Made by a program: the position numbers and the translations under genes
Shown here: piece by piece, positions 34,859-46,166 of the stretch
Layout: each line of letters opens with the position of its first letter
Numbering within the stretch: position 1 is the stretch's first letter
Assembly (NCBI GenBank): GCA_029204045.2
Contig: CM055065.1
Coordinates: 46,419,148 to 46,483,147, forward strand
Direction: 5' to 3'
Length of the DNA stretch: 64,000 nucleotides
Source of the DNA: Tillandsia leiboldiana
Taxonomy: Eukaryota > Streptophyta > Magnoliopsida > Poales > Bromeliaceae
The notes under the pieces: model-generated
Told to the model about the DNA's origin: nothing
Seen by the model: only the letters and a program-made list of their open reading frames with translations
Databases searched by the model: none

Positions 34859-37345
34859 CTCACACCTTATAAGAAGTTTCGTCCTCAAAACTTTAATACA
34901 CCAGGAATCTCATAAATGGGGAAAGTGCCCAAACATGTCCGACTTGCACTCCCAATTGGCTTCGCGCCCCTCATGATCCTCTCGTTTCTCTCTGGCACTA
35001 GGAGAGATTGCAGTTTCCCCGCCGAGCGCTGATGTTCGGCCCTTATTCGATGACCAACCCAATAGCGAGCCACGAGTTGTGCTACATCCCTTGTCAGTTT
35101 AAGCCCCCAAGAGTAAGTTGTTGATCCGTTCTGCTGCGTAATCGCGGTTACCAATATGTCTCCCGTCTGACTCTTACCGCTTCAGGCATCGACTGCTCCA
35201 CTTGTCTTCCCGGGGTGATCTTGATTGGACGAATCGTTTCCTTGAGTTGCTTGGTCGTATAGGCCTTAACTCCCCCCCCCCCCCCCGTTGCCTCAGCACA
35301 CCTCCAAGTCCGTTCCGTGATGCATCACCACACTTTAAAATCCTCACCCGGTGTCGGTAGTGCATGCATGGGTGCCTGTGATAGCCTAACCTTGCGTTCT
35401 TCGAAGCTCTCCCGACATTTAGTCGTCCTAAAAAACCCACCCCGCGAGGCCCAAACTCACACCTTAGGAGTTTGGCCTACACTCTCTGGTCCCTGAGATT
35501 CTGCGAGGTCACTCGTAAATGCTCCTCGTCTTGGAGTTTCCTGTTATGACACCACCGGTTCGCAGACCACCTCTGGCGGTGTTGAGCAGTCAGCAACCAA
35601 AGTCTCGCGATGCATCGAGGTACCCCAGTCCTACCACCAAACCTGGACCGACGGGCCCTTAAATGCCCAAAATAACCCGACAACAAAGGGGGAAACCACA
35701 CTAATACCCTCACAAAACTCCAGGGTGTGCCAACCAAACCAACCGGGTCACCGCCTACAAGTAATCCTCCCTTGAAAACAACGAACCCGCCCGTCACCAA
35801 CACGGACCACCTCCACCCGTCACCAACACGGGTCACTTCCACCCGTCACCAACACGGGCCACAAGCTCGGAGCATAACCACCATCCCGGATTATCCGCTC
35901 CGACTGTCCGTTCTACCGAGGCGGCGGTCAAAACTAAAGCTAGGTTTCAGCTCTAAGACCTACCACAAGGTCCACCCCACAGAAAAAGCTGCATGCAGGG
36001 CATCCTAGCCGAAAGTGACCAATGCCAGAGCGCCATGTAGTCAACAACCCCCGTGAACCTACACTGCTTCCCAATCAATAGACTCGCAACCCAAAACCCT
36101 CAAGACTATGCCTTGGTCATGGGAAGCTAGCGACAAAACCAAGAAATACGGTCCCACTTTCATCCTGGCATCGAAGGGGTGCAACACTCTGATTAACCCC
36201 TAACGCTCGGTCCCAATCCGTTGCCCCTCCAAGCACCGGGCATTGAACCGAGCTGCATACCCCCAAACCAAACAGTCACACTCCCAACTAGGAGAATTCT
36301 AAGCTCTAAGTCCGCTCAACAAAGACCTCCAGGTACAGTAGACTATCCACCCGAAGCCTAAAGGGTCGGAAGAAGACATGCAACGAAAACAGCGAGAAGA
36401 ACCTTGTCAAAAGTTGCCTAAGTTCACTAAGCGCACTCGAGGGATCACGCGCCAACCCACCAGTAGGACAACCTAACCGACCCTCTTGTGCAGAACACAG
36501 GAACCCAACCCAGAGCTACACCACCACAACCTTCTTAAAAGGGCTAACTGGCACCACCCAGCGTCAAAAAGTTAAACCCCCAATAAGAAGTCGCCACTTA
36601 CGCACACTGGTTCGAAGCGAGACACGGCCTCCCTGACCGAAATCGAGCCCAAACAAACGATATTTACTAGCCCCGGTGGTCTCATTTTTAACCCAAAGGA
36701 GCACCCCAAAACACCACGATGATTTCTACAACCATCGCAGTGACCACAGTAAAAAGCCGAACTATGGGTAACAACCGTAGGGGAGGAATCCTCATTCCCA
36801 CCCATACCTTGCCCATGGTGCAAAAAGAATCGACCGACTATCTGCTGTAACTTAACACCAGCAGACCTCAAAGGTACCAATTTAGACAAGAGGCTACCCG
36901 GTTGCCCACGACCGACAACCCAGCAGACACTCTAACAACCATTAGCGGATTACACTGCCACCAGTCACCGTTGCTACCGACGACCAGGACGTCGGCAGAG
37001 GGAGGGGTTCGGAAAACAAAAACCGACACAACGATCTGCTTGTGTTAACAGCCGCACCGGGTGCATGAGCACCGTCGGCAGTCCCACCGTGTCCTATGCC
37101 GGTTGCTTAATCCATCGATTCCCAGCAACCTCCATGAACCCGGTGGCAGCCGGCCTCGACCCCAACCTCCAAAGCAACCCGACTACACTAGCACAACACC
37201 CGAGTTAAACCGAGAAACAAAACTTAACAATCCCGCACTCTCGCATCTCTACGCACCTATACCTGATCATTTCATTAGTTAGTAGCCCGTGGTAATGTGC
37301 TTCTGTGGATGTTGGGCAGCGACTACTGTGGTTAAAGTTGTTTTT
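34859..37345 (-). other. Interior of element E, largely non-coding
   Basis: About 2.5 kb between PBS and 3' LTR. The 3' end (34870-34900, element sense TTTTGAGGACGAAACTTCTT) matches the post-pol leader of gypsy elements. Beyond the integrase remnant no domain is recognised. It includes a 15-base C run (35272-35286) and three CCACCCGTCACCAACACGGG units (about 35800-35865). Confidence 0.7.
34930..35160 (-). pseudogene. Integrase zinc-finger/chromodomain remnant of element E
   Basis: On the minus strand one frame reads LTRDVAQLVARYWVGHRI followed by RAEHQRSAGKLQSLLVPE, clearly related to the integrase segment [20 protein letters not shown] and [16 protein letters not shown] of element D, but with both zinc-binding Cys lost. 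It then jumps, in a different frame, to DHEGREANWECKSDMFGHFP, the equivalent of the chromodomain tail [19 protein letters not shown]. The whole integrase catalytic core between them is deleted. It shows that E descends from a chromovirus related to D. Confidence 0.65.
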
Positions 37346-37356
37346 CTCTGATACCA
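37346..37356 (-). other. Primer-binding site of element E
   Basis: Minus-strand TGGTATCAGAG lies eight bases after the 5' LTR end (37365). It matches the initiator-Met tRNA complement and fixes the orientation of the element. Confidence 0.85.
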
Positions 37357-37364
37357 TCTTAATC

Positions 37365-40300
37365 TGTCAAGCCCCGGGGTTTAAACACGCGGAAGAAACG
37401 TCACCGTTTAGCTCTCATTTTTTAACATATATATATATTTTTGAAACCGTTCATCCCCGGTGCGTGCCCACACCCGCCGCATATATATATTCACTCCGCA
37501 AACGGGCAAAGTCTCCTTTGTATATGCACGGCGTCCCGACTATAATAATCAAACACTCATCACTTTAACCACACTAGATCGACATTCGAGTACATACAAC
37601 CATTTTCCTACAAGTAACCAAGAGGCCGATTAACTTTGGAAAGGATAAATCCACAGGGTTTAGAAAACGGTGCCCACACGACACCCTGGTTTTACAAAGC
37701 CGTTTTGAAATTCATAAATAAACAGGGTTTTGAAAACGGTGTCCACTCGACACCAACGTTTTTCAAATCCTTTTCGCAATGTTTTCTTTCCTTTTCTTTT
37801 TAGTTTGAAAACGGCCAACTATCCGATAGTAGCTAAACATGCATCCACAGAGTACTGTAATGAATCCAGCATCCAAGTCAACCCCACAAAAGTATCACAC
37901 CCACATAGCTACTAACAGATAATGAAATGAGCAAAAGAAGAACTAACCACAGTCTGTAGCCTCGAAGGGCCAATAGACCTCTCATCGCGGCCTCACTGTC
38001 GCCCTAGCTCTCACCCCTGTCTGCACCTGTCACAGAGTGGGGAGTCAGCGACACAAGATACAAAGTATGAAAAGCATGAAGAGCTATCACTAAAGCAAAC
38101 TGTAAGAAAAACCAGAGCAACCGCCCTCATCGTCGTGCAATCGACAATAAAACCCTCCCCCTGTACAATCCAAACCAGGCACTTGCCCCGGCAACCACAC
38201 CGAGCACCTACCTCGGCAACCACACCGAGCACCCACCTCGGCACCACACCGAGCACCCACCTCGGCACCACACCGAGCACCCGCCTCGGCACCACCGCTC
38301 ACACCCCCCACCCATGAGGGCCCCCATTACGTCACCCACATGCGGGGTACACGGGTCAACGTACCACTTTTCCGGAATAGCATACCCTCGCGGTGGCCAA
38401 ATCGCTGGTGTGCGTGCAGCAATCTCAAACCTCGACCGAGCACCCATCTCGGCAAACCAGACCGAGCACCCATCTCGGCAAACCAGAACATGATGTATCA
38501 TCGAGCATCGCGACCCTTAGTCACCATAAATATACTGATAATAAAAACATAAGCACGCACGGGGGTTAGCAATATTTTAACATATCAAACCTTTGCTCTT
38601 ACCAATCACCCTCGTTTCCTGACTCAAGAACTGTTGAAGGAGGAACCCACCTTCCGACTTCCGACTGGTCACACAGTCACCGTCCTCATCGCTAGCATGC
38701 CCCGACCAACCCTACTGTTGTTCGGAGGGGGCGAATTACCCGTCCAATCTCCCACCGCGACGTTCATTAATCCGGGGGTCCACGTCACCCCCCACTACCC
38801 CTTACAATGATAAATATAACAGTAACGAGAACATGCACAAAGAGGTTCTAAGGGGTACCCACCTCGAAGTCAGCCGGATGAACCCCCCGAGTGTAGGTCG
38901 ATCCCGAACTCCCGCTAGACTACCGGGAGGCTGGTGCTGAGCTGCTGGGCCCTGAACAGAAACTGTGATCAGAAATAGACTCACTCATACTTATCCTGAC
39001 AACACTACAGTAACCTAAAACCATTCTTTCATACCGGGGTATGCGAGACACTCGTCAGAAATTGTAAACCGACGATTTTAGCGATTTACGGAATGATATC
39101 CGTCTTCCGCTCAACGAAGGTCTCCGGACCTCTAACGAAATGCCAAGAGGGTGCGTACACACTGTCCAAAGACAGCCAAGAAGTTACCTTTGCAACTTGG
39201 TCCATAAAATGCTCTAAAATTGCATAATTACATTAACTTGCTACACTGTTTTGATCCGATCTTCCAAACCAGGAAGCTTTAGACTGCGCCGTAAATTTCA
39301 GCGCGCAGGTTTTGACGCGACAAAGCCCGTGCTCACTGGTTTGGGTTAGCACGAGGCCCGAGGGCAAAGTTGGCCCAAAAACATTCTAAGTCCACAATAG
39401 CTACTATGCTACAACCAATCAACCACTTGATCAAGTTGGAATTAAACATGAGCATCATGCTCTGGGTGGACAGAGGAGTGAAGTGCCCACCTATGGCTTG
39501 CCGGAGACCGGCCGAAGAAGTTGGCCGGAGCAACCCCCAAATCAAGCTAGGCTCGGGTTGGCAACCTCCTGAACAAACCAGGCTCAGACCTGATGCAAAG
39601 GTGAGCATCAGTCAATATATCCTCCCAGAAGTGGCTCGGACCTAGCCAGATCCGGCACCGGCGGTCGGTGGCGGCGGTTGGCCGGAAAACACCCAACACA
39701 CACCCTTTAACACAAAGATTGGAGCAACTTTGCTCCCAAAGGTTCTCAGGCCAAACCAAAAAGCTAGAGTGATTCTATGGGAGGTTTAGAACTAACCTGG
39801 GTGGTTGGCCGGCGACCAAAGGCGGCGGCGGCGGCCGGAGCTCAACCTCGGGTTGCTCTAGTGGTGGAACTACAGCGAGCAAAAACCGCACGTTAAAACC
39901 TTCATGCAAATGCACGAAAAGCCTCCTAAATATCCAAGGAACTCACCTGAGGCACTGGGCGGCGGCCGGGAGCGGCAGCAATCGCCGGAGCTCGAGCTCG
40001 GGGAAGAAGGAGATGCTCTAATGGTGGATTTCCGACCAACGCTTTTGAGTCCCTCCGACTTGGACCAAAGTGTTCCACACGGTGCCACGGAGCTTGCTGA
40101 GGTGGTGGCCGGCGGTGCGGGTGAGCGGCGGCGCCGGGCAGCGAGGTTCGGCCGAGGTGCGACATAACCCGGTTCTAGGGTTGGCTAGTGAGACTCGGAT
40201 CCTTATCCGATCACTCTGAAACTTGGTGAACAGGTTGCAGTCGTTGAGAAGACCAGATCCAACGGTCTTGATCTCGGTTTCACCGGTCGGATGAAGCCCG

Positions 40301-41519
40301 CGTTCAAGATCGGCAAAAAATAAGGTTTCCGGCAAGAAGTTGCCCCCGCCGGCAACAGGGATGACGGCGGCGGCTCAGTCTTCACTGGCAGGATTGTCTC
40401 AACGTCAGGAACCTACAGCTCGGTCACTTGACCCATTTAAAAGCAATAAATTCCAACCACTCACCTCGCCGGAAAACCAGGGAAGAAGAAAACCTTCCCA
40501 CGGCGGCGTACGGTGGAGCAAGGTGCCGGAACCCCCTTGGCTCGATGTCTACTACATAGGGCTCTCCCAGACCAACTTTGGATCAACTTGGGCCCTCCTT
40601 GGATGTTTCTCTTGCCAACAACCGAAGAAGACAACCTTCCCTTTACTTCTTCTTCTTCTCCGGCGACGGAATGGCGGCGGCCCGCGGCGTAAGGCCCGTG
40701 GGGAGATGCAGAGGGAGATGAAGGGGTCTGTGCTGTGCGGCTAGGGCTAGGGCTTTAAGATTAGGGTTACGAAAGAGAAACCCTAATGCAAACTTATATA
40801 GATATAACAAAATGCATTTTAGTCCCTCTACACATGACATTTAGACCTAGGTCCCTCACAACAGCTGTGTCTCACACTTAAGTCCTTCTCCGTGAAATGG
40901 CGCGGATTTCAGAGCATAAAATATAGGGGTCTCTGTGTAAAATGCCGCATTTTTTGCCGTATTTCACGCTTTTCGAGATACTTTAGTCGTCAAATCGAAA
41001 GACGGACTTCGCCACGACGTCCGGCTCTACGAAAACCATCAGGTAACAATTTTGGTTTGTCGCATTCGATCCCCTATAATTTTAAAATCCATCATATATG
41101 GTAAAATCAACAGTTCTGCACGCTTTACGATGCTTCCGGCTCGTCAAACGAAAATTTGGTCAACGCCACTGCGCTCTGAACGACGACGCCATTCAAATCG
41201 ACTACCTGGATCGTCGGATTCGGACTCCAGACAGTCGATCAACCGACGTTGGCTAGCGAGGGAATTAAATCAGGGAGTTACTATTCACATAAGTCGCGGG
41301 TCCCACTAGTTTCCTTGCTAAATTCAGGATGATCCGACCGTCGGATCGACAAACGGTCTATACCTTTTTCACTCGATTCGATGAGACGGTCGCACTGGAG
41401 ACCTCAGTTTTCCGAGATCAGACTCGGATCGGAAAGACAGAATTTGTGCTTCGAAAACTGTGCCATTCGCACACCGGTATACACACCCCTAAGGTTAAAT
41501 TTTGTTTCCTCGCACACAT
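37365..41519 (-). repeat. 5' LTR of element E, main part
   Basis: This copy of the 30649-34858 LTR carries the same arrays (38175-38297, 38435-38487). It is broken at 41519 by element D. The remaining start of the LTR, TGTAATACCCGAG, is at 57359-57409, giving a total of 4,206 bp against 4,210 for the other LTR. Confidence 0.9.
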
Positions 41520-44500
41520 TGTAGTGTACTGGTTTTTCCCATGCAACTTTCCGGTGAATCCATTGTGTAGAACACCTAGTGTTGGTGTCTGGCCCATGGT
41601 GCATCGAAGGGGTGCCATAGATGGACCTTGTGAGACTTTGATAGCGGAATTGGCCTTCGGCTGTAATTGCCGAATTTTAGAAAAGGTTTTGGGCCAATCT
41701 GAGGTTGGATTTGGATTCAGCGTGGAAAAACGCTTGAAAACGGCCATTTGCTTGTTGAATTTGGAGTCCGGATGACCAAACGCGGGCTTCCGGAAGTTTG
41801 TGGGGATTTTCGGAGCATGGGGGTGACACGTGGACCGGCCCGAGCCACGTGGCGGCCTCTTATTGGCCGGCTCACGCAGCTGGGTCCACGGGGAGGCGCG
41901 GCGGTGCATGGACCGCGGCGGGAGACGCGTGGCGTGCCCTGGTAGGCTGGCGCACGCGGCACGGCTCACTGGTTTTGCGCGGTTGCGGTGGACCGGGCGC
42001 AGGGCACGTGGCGGCTTCGGATTCGTTGGCCCACGTAGGCGCGGTCTACGGTGTGCGCGGGGGGGCGCCTCGGTACTGTGCGCGCACAGTGGCGCCAGGC
42101 GGGGCGGTCGGCCGCACTCGAGTGCGACACGCGTCGCCTCGCGGTTGGGCGGCCGTACCTACCCCGCTGACCGCGAGGGGCCACGCGGCGCGTTGCGGGC
42201 CGCCAGGTTTGCTGTCCCCTGTTCGGGGCGACGTGGCCGTCCCAGGGACTTCCGGGCGCGTCGGACGGGAAGCATACAACCCGGGTTTCGGGGCGCAGTG
42301 CGCCCGGAAACCGCGCCCGAAAACCCGGCCCGTTAGCTTTGTGGGCTGGGCCTATAAATAGCTCCCCCCTTTCATTCCTTGGGCTTTTTGGACCCCATTT
42401 CCGCTGAGCTCCCTTCACAAGAGTTTTTCCTCCCTCAGTGCACTACCCTTTGGAGAAGTTTGAGGATTTTTGGAGGCACGCTTCCCGAGGTTCACCATTT
42501 TACGGCGCGGCGCGACGCTTGTTCTCCGGCGATCCTCTTCGCCCCCTTCTCAGTGTTTGGACTCCTCCGACTCACCCCGACCTCGGAATTCGCCGATTCT
42601 TGCGCCGTTGGACTCACGACAGGTAGGGCTTCAACTCCTGTGTTTTGTGGTTCCTCGATTTCCGTGCTGATCTTGGAGTTTTCTTAGCACCCATTTGACC
42701 CTTTTTCTTCGCGGACTTTTGGGACAGCACCGCGGTGTTCTTGCCATATCTTTTCGCTCAGGCGTCGGAACGAGGCGATTCAAAAGGCAATTTTCATCTA
42801 CGTTTCGCAAGGAGTCTCCTGGATTTTTCTCAGATTTTTCTGGATTTTACCCGTGGGTGAGAATCTTCTTTCTCTGTGGTTCCTTGTTACAGGAATTTGG
42901 TACAGTTTGGATTCGGGGTGTACCCCTTGCCGGATTTTTATCTCAGCGTAGGAAACTCCAATTTGGGCGTGCAGGTACTCGTTTCGACGGGCTCGTCGCA
43001 AGGATCGCGATAGTATTTTTCTTGGATTTTTCTGGGCACTATTCGCAGGTAAAAATTGGTGAATTCTGGACTGCGGATTTAGGGGACAGATTTTGGAAAT
43101 TGGGGATGAATCGCTTATGTATTTTTCCTTTGGGGTATTTTGTACAGATTGGTGGTGTGTTTGGACTGATCTTGGACTTCGCCTTTGGGAATTTGGAATA
43201 GCGCTTGAGGTGGGTGATGGTGTGAACCTCCTACTTGTGAATGTCACTAGGCCTATTAGAATGCCATGATTATGTGTTATTAATTGTGAATGTATCTAGC
43301 ATGCTTGTATGAGATTAAGGTTCCTTTGTTGATACTTGCATTGTTAGCAGGTTACAAGTTAGTAAGTGGTATTTCCATGTTTAGATAGGCAATTTACTTA
43401 GTTGGAAAGAATGCTAAAGCCATATCATATTATATGTTAAAGGAAGGTTTGGGCATGTGGTTAGAATGAATGTTGTATAAGGGGTACTTGCTAGTAGACT
43501 GTGCATCTAAAATGTATTATGTATCATATATCCTGCCACATGTACATCGGGATTTCCCAAACACTTAATGTTGCATATGTTTGAATAATTGGAGTAATTA
43601 TAGCAAATAAAGGACTTTGCATGCTTGAATGGTCATCTAGATAGGCCACCTTTTTCTACTACACCAACTTATTGGAATTGACTTAGGAGAAACCATGCTT
43701 TTATTCGTTCTCCTGTCGTCTAGCCTTAGGGGATTGTGTAGTCAGATGTTCAGAGTTGGGACAGTCGGGGATCGAGGTTTGGGTGTTGCGGCGACCGCGG
43801 ACTGTGGGCGGTTGACCGGATTATTATTACTACTTTTGCACCAGATTGGAGGTAGGGGATCGAGTTTCCCTTTAGTGGATGGGTTTTCCCACTTTGATCA
43901 GGGTCGTGACCCCGTCCTGCTATTTATGGTACTGATGATACTAGTGACAGTGATACTATGCTCATGTGGGGTCGCTCCCCTCGAGTGCCACTCCGGAGTA
44001 GGATTCCGACCGTGTTGGGTGCCGGTCAGGCCGTGTTGGGTGCCGGTCAGACCGTGTTGGGTTCCGGTCTATTTGGACAGGGGAGATACTGAGTTGTGAG
44101 GTTGACAGCAGAGCAGGCAGTACCAGTGTTTACTGGTGTTTTGATTGGGTTGGCCTGTCAGTCCTTACGTTCTGGTCCATGCCTTTCGCCATTCTCTAGT
44201 AGGCATCGTAGAGGCATGTTAGTGGTAGCTCTGCATCAGTAGTGTACTTGTAGCTTACCACCTTTGTTTCATTTTTCGCCTCTGATAGTCCTAGTGGGCA
44301 TGTCTGAGTTTGAGGTCTACCCACTAGGGGAGGCTACTGTTTTTATAGTAGTTCTCACCCCCCACTGTTTTCTCTTTTCTGTTCCCCTTTGTTTTGCAGA
44401 GTTCTCTGCGGGAGTTGCGGGACCCTCTTCCCTGGATCGAGGTAAGAGGATCGCTGATTAGCTAGCCTCTGCCCGAGTTCGAGTTTAGTAGTTTTGATGT

Positions 44501-44798
44501 ATCCCCAGTACACTCAGACGGTTGTATTTTCCTTTTATTTTGGGTCTGGCTGCGGCCAGCTGGTTGTATATATTTCGTGAGCTAGGAGAGACACTTGTAT
44601 ATTTCTGAGAGCTTACTGTACTTTCATTTCCAGCATTTGTCTGAGTTGTATTAGTTTTAGTTTAGCTCTGTTTTATGCTCCTTTATTACTTGTTTTATAT
44701 CTGAGCAGGTTATCAGCGCTTCGTGTACACGGAAAATTCCGTATGCACGGCGGATCTGTGGACGGGCCCGGGTTCTGGTTTACACCCGGGGCGTGACA
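41520..44798 (+). repeat. 5' LTR of element D
   Basis: 3,279 bp, TGTAGTGTACTGG to CCGGGGCGTGACA. The U3 is GC-rich with CACGTGGC/ATTGGC modules (41820-42200). An imperfect inverted repeat (CGGGGCGCAGTGCGCCCGG, about 42288-42306) lies ~45 bp before the TATA box (42353-42359). Three copies of CCGTGTTGGGTGCCGGTCAG-type sequence lie at about 44010-44070. Confidence 0.93.
42353..42359 (+). promoter_or_regulatory. TATA box of element D
   Basis: GGGCCTATAAATAGCTCC, an ideal plant TATA context, is repeated at 54908-54915 in the 3' LTR and at 50778-50785 in the duplicated partial LTR. Confidence 0.65.
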
Positions 44799-44805
44799 GA
44801 TTAGT

Positions 44806-44817
44806 TGGTATCAGAGC
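44806..44817 (+). other. Primer-binding site of element D
   Basis: TGGTATCAGAGC lies seven bases after the 5' LTR and is complementary to initiator-Met tRNA. Confidence 0.92.
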
Positions 44818-45071
44818 TTAGGGATAGGTCAGACGGGACTTAGGAAACCCTAGGAAGGCAGAGCGTGAGTGACGTGATATTGTGCGAAAGTCGGTAATTG
44901 GTTGTTAACTCTTCCTGTGAGTGGAGAGGGATTGGCATAGCCTATTTCTGGGGGACTATTATGTTGGCTGCAGACAACATAAGGTTACAGAAATAGGGGA
45001 ATGTCCATGACTTTCGCTTGATTGGGTCGAGAGTGGTTTGGTTTACTGACCCGTGGATTTTGTGTGGCAGG

Positions 45072-46166
45072 ATGCCTCCTAAGCGGCAGATTCCTACTCG
45101 GGGTACTCCTACACCCCCGGAGGAGCCGGAGCAGTCCGGGCCTTCTGAGATCAGTGAGCTGAGGGCCATGATGGCCCAGTTGGCGGAGAGCCACCGCCGA
45201 CAGGAGCAGAGGTTTGAGCAGTTATTGGCCCAGGTTGCGGCACCTCCCCCTACTACTGCTGAGGCCCCCGTACCACCTGTTGTACCACCGACTATTCCAC
45301 TTGCCCCTACAGCGCCGTCGTCGAGCAGCGGGGCTCAGGGGATGTTCAGGCCTTTGACCCCAGAGGAGGAGCGGGAGTTTTCTGACAAACTCACGCAGTT
45401 CTGCAAGCGAGGACCCCCTAAGTTCTCGGGGCGGAGCACTCACCCGTGGGAGATTGGATCATGGCTAGCGTCAATGGAGAAGATGTTTCGGGACTTCTTC
45501 ATCGACCAGAGGTTCAGAGCACATTTGGCAGTACACTGTCTGGAGGGGGATGCAGATGCTTGGTGGCGTCGGGTCGAGCCCCTAGAGTTTCAGGTCACCC
45601 GACAGCTACCCTGGTCAGAGTTCAGGAGGATGACCCTTGACACTTACTTCTCCACGAGTGTGAAGAAGAAGATAGAAGATGACTTGAAGAACCTGCAGCA
45701 AGGTGATCGCCCAGTGTGGGACTATTTCCAGGAGTTTACGCAGTTGCTCAACTGCGTGCCCTACGTTGCCAGGGATGGGCTGCACCAGGTGGAGCTGTTT
45801 GAGACAGGCTTGCGCCCCGAGATCTATACCATGGTACACGCCCAGAGGCTTCAGACTTTATCAGAGGCAGTGGATCATGCCCAGTGGGTCGAGAGGGGAG
45901 ATCAGGTTGTTTCTAGACGCGGAGGTCCGGTCGCTCAGAGTTCTGAGAAGAAGCGACCAGCATCAGATGAGGGGGGGACAGGCCAGTTCCTGGAGGCCGC
46001 CCCGACCGCCACCGCCTCAGTTTACGGGCCGGGGGCGTTCGGAGCGGCGAGGGCCTGGGGGATCCCAGAGGCCCCCACAGCATCAGCAGCCCCAGCGACA
46101 GCAGCAGCACTCGCAGCAGCAGAGGTCGCAGTCGCGACAGCAGGGATCTCAGCGGCAGTCGCATAG
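45072..46166 (+). CDS. GAG of element D (frameshifted before the zinc knuckle)
   Basis: Structural capsid protein of a chromovirus. The start [11 protein letters not shown] at 45072 is chosen because homologous element A gag starts MPPRRRMLTRSQ; an upstream in-frame ATG at 45018 is less likely. A short coiled coil ([20 protein letters not shown]) and Pro-rich linker are followed by the retrotransposon GAG core ([20 protein letters not shown] ... [10 protein letters not shown] ... [16 protein letters not shown]). The meaningful frame ends near the run of seven G at 45971-45977; beyond that the frame to 46166 is Ala-rich noise, while the zinc knuckle continues in the pol frame. One extra or missing base in the G run explains this. 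Element A keeps gag and pol in one frame. Confidence 0.85.
   Translation: MPPKRQIPTRGTPTPPEEPEQSGPSEISELRAMMAQLAESHRRQEQRFEQLLAQVAAPPPTTAEAPVPPVVPPTIPLAPTAPSSSSGAQGMFRPLTPEEEREFSDKLTQFCKRGPPKFSGRSTHPWEIGSWLASMEKMFRDFFIDQRFRAHLAVHCLEGDADAWWRRVEPLEFQVTRQLPWSEFRRMTLDTYFSTSVKKKIEDDLKNLQQGDRPVWDYFQEFTQLLNCVPYVARDGLHQVELFETGLRPEIYTMVHAQRLQTLSEAVDHAQWVERGDQVVSRRGGPVAQSSEKKRPASDEGGTGQFLEAAPTATASVYGPGAFGAARAWGIPEAPTASAAPATAAALAAAEVAVATAGISAAVA

Noticed and set aside
36572..36889. Possible zinc-knuckle protein (FYCGHCDGCRNHRGVLGC) in the interior of element E
   Set aside because: The Cys/His spacing does not fit CCHC knuckles and the flanking sequence has no GAG similarity.
41798..42361. GC-rich open frames of 168-187 residues in the D LTRs (also 50222-50761 and 54353-54916)
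   Set aside because: They lie in the U3, overlap in several frames on both strands and are upstream of the TATA box. High GC alone makes such frames open.
44806..44817. tRNA-related sequence TGGTATCAGAGC (also 12441, 19469, 20697, 37346)
   Set aside because: These are primer-binding sites next to LTR ends, with no surrounding tRNA cloverleaf.
45703..46166. Programmed +1 frameshift with a gag/pol overlap in element D
   Set aside because: The shift falls upstream of the zinc knuckle inside GAG and at a homopolymer, and the related element A has no shift. A simple indel is more likely; kept as a finding only for checking.
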